From Bugula neritina (lineage: Eukaryota > Bryozoa > Gymnolaemata > Cheilostomatida > Bugulidae): a stretch of DNA of 64,000 bases. Under the pieces are notes generated by a model. It had not been told where the DNA came from. It saw nothing but the letters and a program-made list of their open reading frames with translations, and made no database searches. The stretch spans positions 31,052,128-31,116,127 of the forward strand of contig OZ037767.1 of NCBI GenBank assembly GCA_964035545.1. The letters are read 5' to 3'. The translations under genes were made by a program, and so were the position numbers. Shown piece by piece: positions 11,201 through 22,345 of the stretch. Within the stretch, counting starts at the first letter, position 1. Each line of letters starts with the position of its first letter.

Positions 11201-13882
11201 CCTAACAAACACTGGTTTATGGTCATTGTTCACTTTTCTATCCTGTGCCTTTTTCACAGCCTGGGCTACTGACACCATCTTTCTAAGGTCTGCCTTGTTT
11301 TCACCTTTACTGGCCTTCAGTTTACCTTCTGCTGCCTTTTCCTTTCTGAATTCCTCCAGCAGCTGCCTTCTGCAAGGTTCAACATGTCTAGTATACTAGA
11401 TTTATATAGTATACTAGACATGCAAGGTTCAACATGTCTAGTATACTAGATTTATATAGTATTTATATAGAATATAGGAGGTACTGAGCTAGGATAGACT
11501 GCTGCATGTATAATACTACTTTACTTGTGATATTTTTATTCTATTCTATTTTAATCTCATTTCGAATTTTTACAGCAGAAAAGTAGCATGATTTGTTGAA
11601 ATTTACTCAAGACATGAGTGATGCTATCTTGTGTTAAACTTCCATCTAGTACTAGTAATGAAATTTTATTCAATCAAGTTGGTATGTTATGTTTGACTAA
11701 GAAAAGGTTGTGTGGATAAATTCTAAACTAATTAAACTACTCAGATAACTAGTATTGAAGGCAGATTGCTATAGAGTGATATAAACTTACATGGCGTTGT
11801 AGCTAACCACAGCGGCTACAGTAAAAGCTGAAAACAGCGGTAAATTGACGAATATCCACCATGTTACGTGCAGTACGCCAATATCATACAGTGTCTTGAT
11901 GACAGAAATAGCAGTGAATATCTTCCAAAGTACATACAGTTCTAGAGGATACATGTTGATCAGTTAACTAAAATCAAGTCCTGAGTGCAGTGTGCTGGGT
12001 TCTACGTTGTGTCGTGTAGTAATGATACTGATTGTTAGAGTTGTGATATTCTACCATATTGTATTTGAATGTAGCTACTAGTTATTATTGCATTCCTAAG
12101 ACATAAATCTATTCTCTCATTATCTTTTTAGTTTTATTGAACATGTTGAAAGGGATTAACATTACCATTTTTTATATTACCTGTTTTTGGAAAGTAATAA
12201 TTAAATAACATTTGAATTTGTATGTTTCATGTTTTGATTGAGTTTGTAGAAAGTAGTAATTAAATAATATTTGATTTTTCTCACTTCAATTAAACTCAGT
12301 CACACTGTTATATACTCAGTTGGAAATTTTAGCTCTCTAAAGCTCAATTTATGGTCATTGGTTATCCATTCACTCCGATAGTCATTCAATATGTCTTTAT
12401 AATAGATATATAGCAGGGGTATTTGCTTTTCAATTTAAATATTTGGTATTTCATATGCTTTTAGCCTGTGTTCCGAAGATTAATAGCCCATCTTTCTAGT
12501 AGCCTGTCTTTCTAGTAGCCTGTCTTCCTAGTAGTCTGTCTTTCTAGTAGCGTCGTCAGTTTCTGTGAACTAATTATTAGCTATGAGATATGATCAACAG
12601 GAGTATATCATATTGAACATACTGTAGATTCGCTTAGTTATTTCTGCCGCTGCCGTTCCTTCTCAACTCTTTGAAAATGATGTCAACATTCGGGAGAAGA
12701 CTGAAGAGAAGTTAAAGGAAGGCAGCATTCTAATGGACGACTTGGGATTGGAGCAAGTGAGTTGGTATTGCAGTCTTGCTTGTTATATAGGTTCTAGATT
12801 GAATTCTTGTCTGGAGTTGTCACCACAATAGGACAAATTTTTACTTCCTAAGAAAAATGTTTCGATAAAAAAAGTTAATTTGAATTCTTGTGCTTACATG
12901 TAGTTTCGAGATTTCGTCACATCTTTATCTAATATCAACATAATTGTCATTGGTTTTCAATATATTTTTCCAGTGTTATCTAAATTTATTTTTATCCGTA
13001 TCGTACGATGTGCCTGTACACTCTTATGTCTAATACGTAACTCACTCTCTCTCCATACGTAAATCACTCTCTCTCCATATGTCACCAGTATTCTCTCTCT
13101 ATACGTCACCACTATTCTCTCTCTATACGTCACCACTATTCTCTCTCTATATGTCACCACTATTCTCTCTCCATACGTCACCACTATTCTCTCTCTATAT
13201 GTCACCACTATTCTCTCTCTATATGTCACCACTATTCTCTCTCCATACGTCACCACTATTCTCTCTCTATATGTCACCACTATTCTCTCTCCATACGTCA
13301 CCACTATTCTCTCTCTATACGTCACCAGTATTCTCTCTCCATATGTCACCTTTATTCTCTCTCCATACGTCACCACTATTCTCTCTCTATATGTCACCAC
13401 TATTCTCTCTCCATACGTCACCAGTATTCTCTCTCCATACGTCACCACTATTCTCTCTCCATACGTCACCACTATTCTCTCTCTATATGTCACCACTATT
13501 CTCTCTCTATATGTCACCACTATTCTCTCTCTATATGTCACCTTTATTCTCTCTCCATACGTCACCACTATTCTCTCTCTATATGTCATCACTATTCTCT
13601 CTCCATACGTCACCAGTATTCTCTCTCCATACGTCACCACTATTCTCTCTCCATATGTCACCACTATTCTCTCTCCATACGTCACCACTATTCTCTCTCT
13701 ATATGTCACCGTTGCTTTCTGTTCACCAGAACTCTGAGTCCCACAAGAGTCTGTCTATAATCACTGGTGAGGAGAAGCTCTTTGCTATGGACAGATGTGT
13801 CAGCAGACTCGTGGAGATGCGCTCAACCGAATACTGGCAGAAATCCTCTCTTAATGGCCGTCAGCTACAGTATAATGAATGA
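6277..13882 (+). CDS. AFG1L: AFG1-like mitochondrial AAA-type ATPase
   Basis: Twelve exons join in frame: 6277-6361, 6858-7021, 7109-7169, 7332-7433, 8042-8172, 8466-8624, 9091-9170, 9321-9388, 9608-9711, 9948-10088, 12628-12756, 13730-13882. They total 1377 bases, 458 residues (human AFG1L about 481). Family: a mitochondrial inner-membrane AAA ATPase acting in protein quality control and respiratory-chain maintenance. Walker A is GGVGTGKT, split by the 7169/7332 intron. Walker B is LLCFDEFQ, followed by [11 protein letters not shown]. The sensor-like [19 protein letters not shown] and a C-terminal [12 protein letters not shown] ... [11 protein letters not shown] complete the family pattern. 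The start gives [18 protein letters not shown], basic and Ser-rich without acidic residues, as expected of a mitochondrial presequence. An upstream in-frame GTG was rejected. The 2.5-kb intron 10089-12627 contains an antisense gene, and several introns carry tandem repeats. Confidence 0.95.
7545..7715 (-). repeat. Second, diverged SINE-like copy
   Basis: Read on the minus strand it begins GAGCAGCTGTGGTCTAGAAG and contains CTCAAACTATGTTGTCAGTA, both close to the head and tail of the element at 1808-2015. The middle is strongly diverged. It lies in the AFG1L intron 7434-8041. Confidence 0.4.
8192..8362. repeat. (TA)n microsatellite followed by 24-26-bp repeats
   Basis: A run of about 30 TA dinucleotides begins 20 bases after the AFG1L donor at 8173. 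It is followed by about four copies of a unit containing ACTATACAGTGCTGTGAGTA. The six-frame ORFs here are only repeat. Confidence 0.9.
8880..9070. repeat. Degenerate TATTA/TTATA simple repeat
   Basis: Imperfect reiterations of TATTATATTATGTTGTAATA run up to 20 bases before the AFG1L exon at 9091. Confidence 0.7.
9165..9298. repeat. 34-bp minisatellite containing the AFG1L 5' splice site
   Basis: Four copies of a 34-bp unit start at the exon end. Each reads TTCCTGTGAGTCCACAATGC or a close variant, so GTGAGT occurs at 9171 (the frame-correct donor), 9205, 9239 and 9273. Only the first joins in frame to 9321 without adding repeat-coded residues. Confidence 0.9.
10105..10180. repeat. 12-bp tandem repeat just after an AFG1L donor
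   Basis: GTCTAACTGGTA repeats about five times, starting some 20 bases after the donor at 10089. Looser TAGTAG reiterations follow to about 10260. Confidence 0.85.
10495..11954 (-). CDS. Unknown membrane protein nested in an AFG1L intron
   Basis: Four minus-strand exons join in phase: 11954-11791 (164 b, phase 2), 11369-10993 (377 b), 10893-10789 (105 b) and 10634-10495 (140 b, stop TAG). They total 786 bases, 261 residues. The N-terminus is hydrophobic: [17 protein letters not shown] begins a possible first segment, and residues about 28-51 (containing [19 protein letters not shown]) are a clear membrane span. A charged helix follows ([16 protein letters not shown]), then a Lys/Thr/Pro-rich region that is probably disordered. 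The C-terminal part is folded-looking, with [20 protein letters not shown] and [20 protein letters not shown]. All donors are GTAAGT, GTAGG or GTAAGTG and all acceptors end in AG. I do not recognise the family. The whole gene lies inside AFG1L intron 10089-12627 on the opposite strand. Confidence 0.75.
11371..11465. repeat. 50-bp tandem duplication at a nested-gene acceptor
   Basis: TGCAAGGTTCAACATGTCTA begins two copies of a 50-base unit at 11371 and 11421. On the minus strand the first unit abuts the acceptor of the nested gene's second exon (CTTGCAG at 11376-11370). The other copy has CTTGCATG and lacks the AG. Confidence 0.85.
12483..12552. repeat. 18-bp tandem repeat, four copies
   Basis: The unit TAGCCTGTCTTTCTAGTA is repeated with small changes. 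It lies 75 bases before the AFG1L exon at 12628 and supplies several CTAG acceptor-like steps. Confidence 0.85.
13035..13712. repeat. 24-bp minisatellite, about 28 copies
   Basis: The unit is about ACGTCACCACTATTCTCTCT plus CTAT, with variants ATGTCACC, CCAGTA and CCATACG. It ends 17 bases before the last AFG1L exon (13730), so its pyrimidine-rich strand abuts the polypyrimidine tract. The unit is a multiple of three without stops on either strand, which yields spurious ORFs of about 250 residues both ways. Confidence 0.97.
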
Positions 13883-15136
13883 ATGATTAGAGTTATCCTC
13901 ACTATTTGACTATTTAATGTCTGATAGCTTAGAGATTTCTTTACTTCAGTGTAATTTAGACAGTCGTAGCTTAGTCTCCAGTACAACTATTGGGGACAGT
14001 GAGAACTAGTAGGGTCAGTACGTGTGCACCGCATACAGGGTTTCTCTGTAATATCAAGGGCTGGCAACTCATAGATGCCATCGCGATGTGCGGTTATTTT
14101 TCACACACTTGTAACAACTGTCAAGTGTTTTATTTATATCTTAGCCAAATTTATTTTACAAAAATGTAAAAGAATTTATTTTTAATTTATTTCATGTTTT
14201 ACCTCACTTTTGTGAGTTGTGACTATATTTTTCAAATTAGCAATAAATATTCACATTATTATTATTATTGAGAGTTATCTATCCTGTAATCAACGTAATC
14301 ATCCTACCCTAACAACAACCTCTCTTGCAGTATGAAACTGTCATTGGAAGCTAAGTAATGTAGAGATACTTCATTACTACATTCTATATTATTTATATAG
14401 CTGCAATCGTGCATATCTACATTGAATAGAAATGCTTATATTAACATGATTTTTGTAAGATAAACTCCTATTTGTCCATTGCATGTTTTGCACGATTTCA
14501 TTGGTTCATTGCATAGCCTTTCTGTGTTGGTGAACGAATGGCAGTGCTAGATTATCGAATAAATCTAATGGTGCTCTTTATGTTGTTTTAATTCTGGTTT
14601 TTATTTGAGCAGTGAAAGTTTAAATTTTCACTGTGGACAAAATAGAGTAATGACCCTGGGTTCGAAAAGTTGTCAGGGGTCATGACACTAGATCTGGAAG
14701 ATTTTCTGGGGTCATAACCCTAGGTTCAGAAGATTGTCTGAGGTCATGACCCTGGGCCCGAAAGGTTGTTAGGGTCGTGACTCATGACCCTATTTTGTCT
14801 AAAAAGTTGTCGGATAGACACTGTTATCCTATGTTTGTTATTTAAAATAGCAATGGCATGTAGCATCTATTCTGTGTCAGGAATATAATGTAGTCCTTTC
14901 ACCCCATAACTAGTCTTCTATGTAGCTAAAATCAGCTCATTAGAAACAAGCAAAATTTTTCTCTATAACTTCCGTAAATTTTGAAACTAGAGTATAATTA
15001 CAACTCTTCAACAATTATGTGATTTAAATATAATTTTATATATTATATTTGTCAACCCATTCCTCTCTTCGGGTAATTATAACATCTAAGATGCTGTTCT
15101 ACTTGCCAAAGTTATTTTAGAGAGTAAAGAACTACC
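13883..15136. other. Intergenic region between AFG1L and DCAF17
   Basis: It holds the AFG1L 3' flank with AATAAATATT at about 14241, a degenerate palindromic repeat at 14640-14810, and AT-rich sequence leading to the DCAF17 start. I see no gene. Confidence 0.5.
14640..14810. repeat. Degenerate 43-45-bp repeat with palindromic GGTCATGACC core
   Basis: About four units share GGGTCATGACCCTNGGTTCG, then AAAAGTTGTC or a similar stem. The core GGTCATGACC is self-complementary. The copies are diverged, so the array is old. Confidence 0.7.
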
Positions 15137-18100
15137 ATGAGTGAACAAAGTTGCACTAATGATGCTGAGTTGCGTAGGATTACTCCTGTGCATGTGGAGA
15201 CAACTGAAAAGGCTAATGTTCAGAGGAAACCTAAAAAAATACAACTATTAGATTATCTGAGAGAAGCGGAGGGTCAGTGTAGAAGTTTGTTGGCTGTGCG
15301 CAATTCCAGGTGCAGTATGGACTCATCTAAATAATCTATAAATTTGATAATGTGATTATATAAGTTGCTAGGTACTTGAAGTCCAGGTTTATGCTTTGTG
15401 TGTAGTTAAATTTCATTTTAATGGCTCATTTCATTGAAATTTGTTTTTAGAAAAAGTAGTGGTTTAATGAGAACCCTTGTCGCCCACCCGTCCTACGAAT
15501 TTAAAAAGATCGCAGAGTATAAAGGTCATTCAGAGGTTTATTATGAACAGAACTGTGTATATCAGCACAACTTCTCCACTGCCCTTAGTGTTGGCTGTTA
15601 TTCTGTCAGCAATCAGGGGCGGTTCCAGCCCCCTCCGCACTCCATGAAGATAAAGAGCTACCTCTACGTTCAGTCTCCTCATCATAAAACATGTAGCCTC
15701 TGTTACCAGAGGTCCTGTTGTCAACCGTCTATCCTAGCCTTAGGCGTGAACACCAGAAGCAGCATGGTTACAGGTGGGCATGACTCTAAGTCTAAAGTTG
15801 TGTTTTGTTTACATGCAATGCAGTGTTGTTAAGACTGTGTAAGGAAATATTATGTTGCTTCTATAATAGATGTTCACTCGAATTCAACTTTTATTGTGGT
15901 TGGAAATCATGCGATTTACCAACAATATTTCATTAAAGAAACATATTTTATTTCAGACAAATTTTGTTTTTGGAAAGTCTCAACTTTTAGTTGCTTGACA
16001 TTGTAATCATGAGTTTTTGTATTTTGTTTGTGATAAACATTGTATATATGTAGAATAGTAGTAATGACATAATATTCTGTGACCGTTTATTTTTAGTACT
16101 CCACTTTGACGTCCAAAAGGGCTATAGGGAGTCGTATCCCCTATTCAGTAATCGGAGTAGAACTTTTAGATCAACGTTCAGCTGGAACATTCCGGATAGG
16201 ACATTGTACGTGTCGCATAAACTGTCGAAACAGCAACTCGTCCTTCACCTCTTTTCTGTATTTCCTGTTGCTGAAAGAGGTAGCATCAGTATTAACAGGG
16301 TACATAGACACACAGTATTATATGTTTATAGTACGTTGGGTTATTGTAATGCTTTGTGACGTACAGCGCTGTGTACTGGGAATTATAAATTATTATAACT
16401 ACTTTGTCTTATTAATTCAGTTACCAAATAGGAAGTTTAATTGTGTCTATATCACCTGGGTGTATAACTGGAAAGCTCAAAGCTAGCCGATAGAGTATTT
16501 GTCACTGTAAACTATGTTTTATCATGTAGCAAGGCCAAAATTTGCAGTAAAAGTGTAGAAAGCCTTTATATCTACTTGTTCACTGTGTAGAACCATTGTT
16601 TCTGGTGCAGATTTCTTACTGTCGGTTCAGTAAACTAACAATACAGAGAAGTGTTGGAATATGTCAAAATTATTTTTTGCTATTCTGATGTTTCCCCCAA
16701 CATGCCCTATTCGATCAGGTTTAGCTTACTATTAATTATTGCTTATTGATGAAAGAAATCCTACCTTAATGTCCCGGGTTTCTCAGTTCCGTATTTTCAG
16801 CATTATAACTGTGTGACCTGACTGAGACAACACCTTGTGACTATTATCTTGGGAAACTTGAGAAATGCTGTACCGAGTATTACTAACAATTTCTTTCCTG
16901 TTTGACTGACAGGAAATGCAGGGATGTCAGTATGTACAGGATGTGGATTTATCTGCGGACATGTTGATTCTGCAGCAGAAGGGAAACAAAGTGACTCTCT
17001 ACAATGTACATGACAGAGTAAACAGTCTCTGTGAGGGAGATGTCAGTGTTGTACAGATACAAAGTGAGTCTGTGTTGTGTCCATGTGATAATATGTATTA
17101 TATATATTATACTTGGTAACATAATATAATATATATCTCCAAATGGTAATACATATAATATGATACCATGTGCTGTATATTATATTTAATAAAAGTCCTT
17201 CTTAAGCCTCATGTTCTACACATGTTGCTCTTGTTTTTTGCTAGAGCTGAGTGACCTGCCCCCACCTCTCATCTCCGTGTCAAACTGCGATGACTTTGAT
17301 CTGCAGATTGGAGGATTTCCATACAGACTTCTGGTGAAAGAAAATGGCCACTATAAGGTGAAACCCATTAAGGATGACGATACGCTATCTGGTACGTATT
17401 CTACTGCCTTGTGTCCTGCTGTAATACCACTATTATCAAGTCACCATCTTACGTTCTGTTGTAATACCACTCTTACCAAGTTACTACTTTGTGTACTGTT
17501 GTAATACTATTCTTATTGGGTTTATCAATATGCTGATACATTAATATCAATATGCTGATACATTAATATAAATATGCTGATACATTAAGATGAATATGTT
17601 GACACATTAATACGAATTTGCTGATACATTAATATGAATTTGCTGATACAGTAATAGGAATATGTTGATACATTAATATGAATTTGCTGATACATTAATA
17701 TGAATATGTTGACACATTATGATGAATTTGCTGATACATTAATGTACCTATTTCACAGGTGCTCTGATCCCACCCACAAAAAGTTGTGTATTCTATGAGG
17801 ATTCAGTCATGTTTGATGAGACGGAGTCGGGGCACATAATACAGCGAGGACCTCATTCTATCAGGTTATCGCTCTCAGTCTATTAGCAAACAGTGCACAG
17901 TATTCAGGTCATCAGATGTAGTGTTTCAAATATCAACCTCTCTTCTATACAGACAAAGTCAAATGTCACACACCACTTGCGCTGCCAATATGCTGCTTCA
18001 ACATTTGTAAGAATATTTACAGGATGTACAAAGTGCCAAAAGAATGTTCCACATGGAAGATACTGACGCCTGTGTACCCACCTGTGTATTTCCACTACTC

Positions 18101-19789
18101 CGCTCCGAGGACTCTGCCTAGGGTATCGTCGTCTGGTCGAACTCTCACTCATAGGTTGAATCCTGATATTGACGACACTAACCCGGTATGTGGGCGGGGG
18201 TTAAACGCCTATATTTAGCGATACGGTATTAGCCGTTTTTCTACTGTTTAGCCTCTACTAATATTCCTTTCCCCGAAATTGAGACTGTAGTCAATAGATT
18301 CAATGAACAAGTCTTATACCACTTTAACTCTGCTATAAGTCGCTGAGTTGAGTCCTGACTACTAGTATTGGTGAGGTCTGTTTCTGCTAGCAAGTTGTTA
18401 TGTTCTTCTTAGTCCTGATTATATAATTTCTTTACCGGCTTAAATGTGCTCGTCTAATTATAACATTACTATTCTATGTGAGTTAGACCTAGAAGATCTA
18501 TTGCTGTATCTATGTCTCTTTCTAGACTATTCTATGTGAGTTAGACCTAGAAGATGAACTGGACATACTCTACACCCTCTCATGTGACCACAACTCCCAA
18601 TCACACATTCCTTCGCTCTACCTCAATCTACTAGATTCCGCCAACTTGACTCTTCTCAAGTCTCTTCCTCTCAATTTCAACGTCGGCTATTTCCTGTCGT
18701 TGCACGACGGACAGTATATGGTGAGTACAGAGATATCTACGCATTGCTCTCGTTTTAGTCATATGGCTCACACTCCTGCTTACTTTTCTCTGTTTACACA
18801 TCAACCTCTGTTTTACTACCAGACTTAATTATTAGTTGATGTGAAAGAGTATACTGAGCATTTAAAGTATGTGCTCTGTGATAGTCACTAGCACCTTCTA
18901 TTCTCTGTGATTACTTACTCTCAAATAGGTTGTCTATCATATGTCTCAGTTTACATTCAGTTGTTTCTTTTGTACTAGAGAGCTTGTTGGTGCTGGAATT
19001 ACTTTGTAATATAATTGATATCTTTTATATCTGCATCTAGCAGCTATTGGACAGTAGACTATGTGAGCATGTTGTATGTACGTGTTATGTGTACGTATTG
19101 TATGGTGTACATACTACATACATTCTATATATTAAGTATATTCCTGTATTCATGTGGTATTGTATTGTATGGTATTGTATTGTATGGTATTGCATTGTAT
19201 GGTATTGCATTGTGTGGTATTGCATTGTATGGTATTGTATTGTGTGGTATTGTATTGTATGGTATTGCATTGTGTGGTATTGTATTGTGTGGTATTGCAT
19301 TGTGTGGTATTGTATTGTATGGTATTGCATTGTGTGGTATTGTATTGTATGGTATTGCATTGTGTGGTATTGCATTGTATGGTATTGTATTGTGTGGTAT
19401 TGCATTGTGTGGTATTGTATTGTGTGGTATTGTATTGTGTGGTATTGCATTGTGTGGTATTGTATTGTGTGGTATTGCATTTTATGGTATTGCATTGTAT
19501 GGTATTGCATGGTATGGTATTGCATTGTATGGTATTGCATTGTGTGGTATTGCATTGTATGGTATTGCATTGTATGGTATTGCATTGTATGGTATTGCAT
19601 TGGATGGTATTGCATTGGATGGTATTGCAGCTGGAACCCAACACACACATATCAGTAGCTGGTGACAGAGACCTCCTAATAGTCAAATGTAGAAAGAATG
19701 GATATCATCATATAATGGCCGTCTACCAACTCTACAATGTCAATAACTCCGCCCACAATATCGCAGGTAAAATCTTCTGTGGTGTGTAA
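15137..19789 (+). CDS. DCAF17: DDB1- and CUL4-associated factor 17
   Basis: Nine exons join in frame: 15137-15309, 15451-15773, 16097-16299, 16913-17063, 17245-17391, 17759-17864, 18023-18185, 18526-18720 and 19631 onward. Family: DCAF17 is a substrate receptor of the CUL4-DDB1 ubiquitin ligase, mostly nucleolar in vertebrates; loss of the human gene causes Woodhouse-Sakati syndrome. Similarity is by my recall of human DCAF17. LMRTLVAHPSYEFKKI corresponds to its LRALVC...KFKN stretch. LSDLPPPLISVSN then DLQIGGFPY matches ITDMPPLLFEVSS ... FQIGGHPW. LEDELDILYTLS and LLKSLPLNF match YEDELDLLSVV and LLKSIPLVE. The product is about 535-546 residues against 520 in human, and is probably beta-propeller-like. 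Reading through 19766 ends at a stop at 19787-19789; alternatively GTAAAA at 19767 is a donor to a last exon at 23856. A 15-bp minisatellite supplies the acceptor of the last exon. Confidence 0.88.
17520..17748. repeat. 21-22-bp minisatellite in a DCAF17 intron
   Basis: About ten copies of a unit like TGCTGATACATTAATATGAA end 11 bases before the acceptor at 17758. Variants carry GTTGACAC in place of GCTGATAC. Confidence 0.9.
18466..18555. repeat. Duplicated 5' end of DCAF17 exon 8
   Basis: ACTATTCTATGTGAGTTAGA plus CCTAGAAGAT occurs twice, at 18467-18496 in the intron and at 18526-18555 at the start of the exon. The spacing is 59 bases. The intronic copy is not preceded by AG. Confidence 0.9.
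19153..19630. repeat. 15-bp minisatellite, about 32 copies
   Basis: The unit GGTATTGCATTGTAT (with TGTATTGTGT variants) runs without interruption to GGTATTGCAG, whose final AG is the DCAF17 exon 9 acceptor. It is open in several frames on both strands, so ORFs of about 180-216 residues here are artefacts. Confidence 0.97.
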
Positions 19790-21039
19790 CTTGGTGCTTT
19801 ATTGTACACAAATACATTCAGGTTTGGGTCATTCCACGTCAACTCAACCGATGGCCCACGCCTTTGCGTCTCAGATTTTGTTCATATTTACACCAAATGG
19901 ACCTACACATGTCTTGAGTACTATTCTTGAATATTTCTGGCCTGACACAAAAACTTTTTGAGAAATGACTATTTCCATGAACAGAGGTTGGGAAAAATTT
20001 TGAGGAAAATTTGCGATTTTTACTTTTAGACCAATTTGTAAACGTCCATATCTCAATCATTTTTTTAGACTGAGCTTTAAAATTTGGTGTGTGATTTGAT
20101 AAAACCTATCAGTTTGCACTAGTAATAACACATACTGCAGAATACTTTGTGTGCATATATGCTAAGCCATTGAATATTGGCAAATTTTTATGAATTTTGA
20201 AAAATTTCGAATATTTGCCACATCACAAAAGGCGTTAATTTTTATTTTACTTCCATAAATTTTTATCCATAAATAGTTGATTATGGTGACTTTATACTCC
20301 TTAATTTGTGTAATTTTGAAAATAATATTTTCCGAGATATAGACACCCAAAGTGAAGAAAATGTGAAAATTCGCCCAACTTCACAAGGATGTAACCCGAT
20401 GTTTGAATATGTTAATATTTTTTAAACAAGCATTTTCTGTAACGTCATACAGTGTATTTTGTAGATTCATAAATTTAAATGTCCTTATATTGTCCAAACT
20501 TAAAGTAAATCGCACGGAAAAATGGTATGTGTACGAAAATCGGCAAAATGCAATTTTTCAATATAATATGTTGGGATCATACATTTTTTATCATTCATAT
20601 TGTTCAAAATATCAAGTAGATACATATATGTTTCCTATATATGTCAAATCTACTGAATATTATAATAAAATCTGATTTGTGTGTAATAGCATAAGAAAAA
20701 TTCTGCCGATATGCATTATATGATATTCCCATTAAGTTTCAGGTAGCAATTGTTATTTCTGTGAGTGAATGGTGTGAAACAGCTGAGATTTTGCTGGAAT
20801 CAAGTACATTAAGTAGCTGAAGCAAGGGTGGCTTAAAAAACATGCCCAAATATAACACCATGGCCCTGAACACAATAGGCCTAATTAATTGAATGACGGT
20901 GGTGTTTAGTACATGCCGGAAATAATTGTGTCTTTTAAAACAGATGTGCCTAAATATAGCAGAATGGCCCTAACCTCGCCCTAATTTGGTCAGTACTGGT
21001 TAAAAAATCAAGTAATTGGCCTCATGCCATGTCTAATGT

Positions 21040-21700
21040 TCATCCTGAAAAAATTTACAGCTCTCTTTTTCATAACTGGAAACAATGGTCTTCCAACTTT
21101 AATATCTGGTTCAGACAGAATTCCTTTTGCAGTCTTCTGGCTTGCTGTGCAAGGTAGTTGTTGGGTTTTTACATAAGCTGGAAAAGCTTTTCCCTAATAC
21201 ATGATAGCTTTTTACATATCATCTCAGCTATATTATGCTTTTCCATTTTCATTATAGCTAATACACAAAAGCTAACTTTTTTACGACTGTAAAGACCCAG
21301 CAGTTTTTCTCTTATCCAAACTTGCATTTCACACTTGTACTGGCAACTTGTAACTCATGAGATAACCTTTTTTTCACGGTGCTATTTCTTCAGTCTGCTA
21401 CTATAATAAATATTTATTTCTCTAACTTAAAACACAACGATAATTGTTTACTCCAAATTCTATAGATGTCTTATCAATGGTCCAGCTTTCTGGTGCCAAT
21501 GTCAATAACTGGACCTTCTTTTGTCCCAAAGATACTTTCACCTTATTTAAGGAACATATTAATATGTTCAAATCTTTATGATTATTAGGCTTTATACAGG
21601 CATTTGTTGCTTCTGGGTGGAGTTCCTCTCTCTCTATACTTGCAACTGTGGCAACCTTTTTAGCAATGACCTCCTCCACTTGATTCTGTTTTTTCCCCAT
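21040..21700 (-). pseudogene. Transposon ORF remnant, left arm
   Basis: Minus-strand frames start MGKKQNQVEEVIAKK at 21700 and read through DKTSIEFGVNNY. After an inserted segment of about 230 bases (roughly 21190-21420) they resume as YLAQQAR and GILSEPDIKVGRPLFPVM in another frame. The EFGVxNYLxxQAR ... GILSxPxxKxG pattern is, by my recall, common in repetitive hypothetical proteins of sponges and cnidarians. It is broken by the insertion and a frame change. No function is established. Confidence 0.6.
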
Positions 21701-21734
21701 AGTTCACTTTACTGGAAGGGCTAATTTTTGGGGC

Positions 21735-22345
21735 TCTCCTGGTATAATTCTACTCTTTTGAACTGTAGAAACTGAGAGAAACTGTGCAATATTAATTGCT
21801 TTAAAAAAAGCTGAGCTCTCAGAATACTCTCAAGAAACTAAAAGTGATGCATTTCTTGAAGTTGAGAAGGAAGCACAGACACTAAACACTGGAATGACAG
21901 AATTGGAAGCTTCTCCCGTGAAAGTTGCAAAATTAGCCCATCCAGTAAAGTGAGCTATAGGAAAAGAAAACAAAAGAAAGTTCAGGAGGTCATTACTGAA
22001 AAGGTAGAAACAGTCTTGGGTATAGATGAAGAAGAACTCCGCCCAGAAGCAGTATGAAGTGTAGTAATCATAAAGATTTGAAAAAATTAGTATGATCCTT
22101 GAATAAGGACGCGGAAGTTTTCTTGTGACTAGAGAGGGTCTAGTTATTGACATTAGCATGAAAAGCTAGACCATCGATAGAACAGCCATAGAATTTGGAG
22201 CAAACAATTACCTGGCCCAGCAAGCCAGAAAACTGCAAAGGAAATTCTGTTTGAACTAGATGGTAAAGTTGGAAAACCATTCTCTCCACATTCAAAAGAA
22301 AAAGTTGTAGATTTTTTCAGGATGATGAATATTATTCTTAGCCTG
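21735..22345 (+). pseudogene. Transposon ORF remnant, right arm
   Basis: Plus-strand fragments QEVITEKVETVLGIDEEELR, PSIEQP-NLEQTIT and a QQARKLQ-like stretch, encoded by CCAGCAAGCCAGAAAACTGC, mirror the left-arm ORF. They carry several stops and frame changes. Identity with the left copy is lower than that of the outer arms. Confidence 0.55.

Noticed and set aside
10974-11399. 141-residue plus-strand ORF with hydrophobic stretches
   Set aside because: It is the antisense shadow of exon 2 of the minus-strand nested gene, whose four exons fit in phase.
13079-13882. ORF of 267 residues of repeated SPLFSLYT, and the 250-residue ORF opposite
   Set aside because: Product of a 24-bp minisatellite; only the last part (13730-13882) is the real AFG1L terminal exon, reached by splicing.
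19015-19789. Several overlapping ORFs of 178-216 residues on both strands
   Set aside because: All are a 15-bp minisatellite open in many frames; only 19631-19766 is coding, as DCAF17 exon 9.
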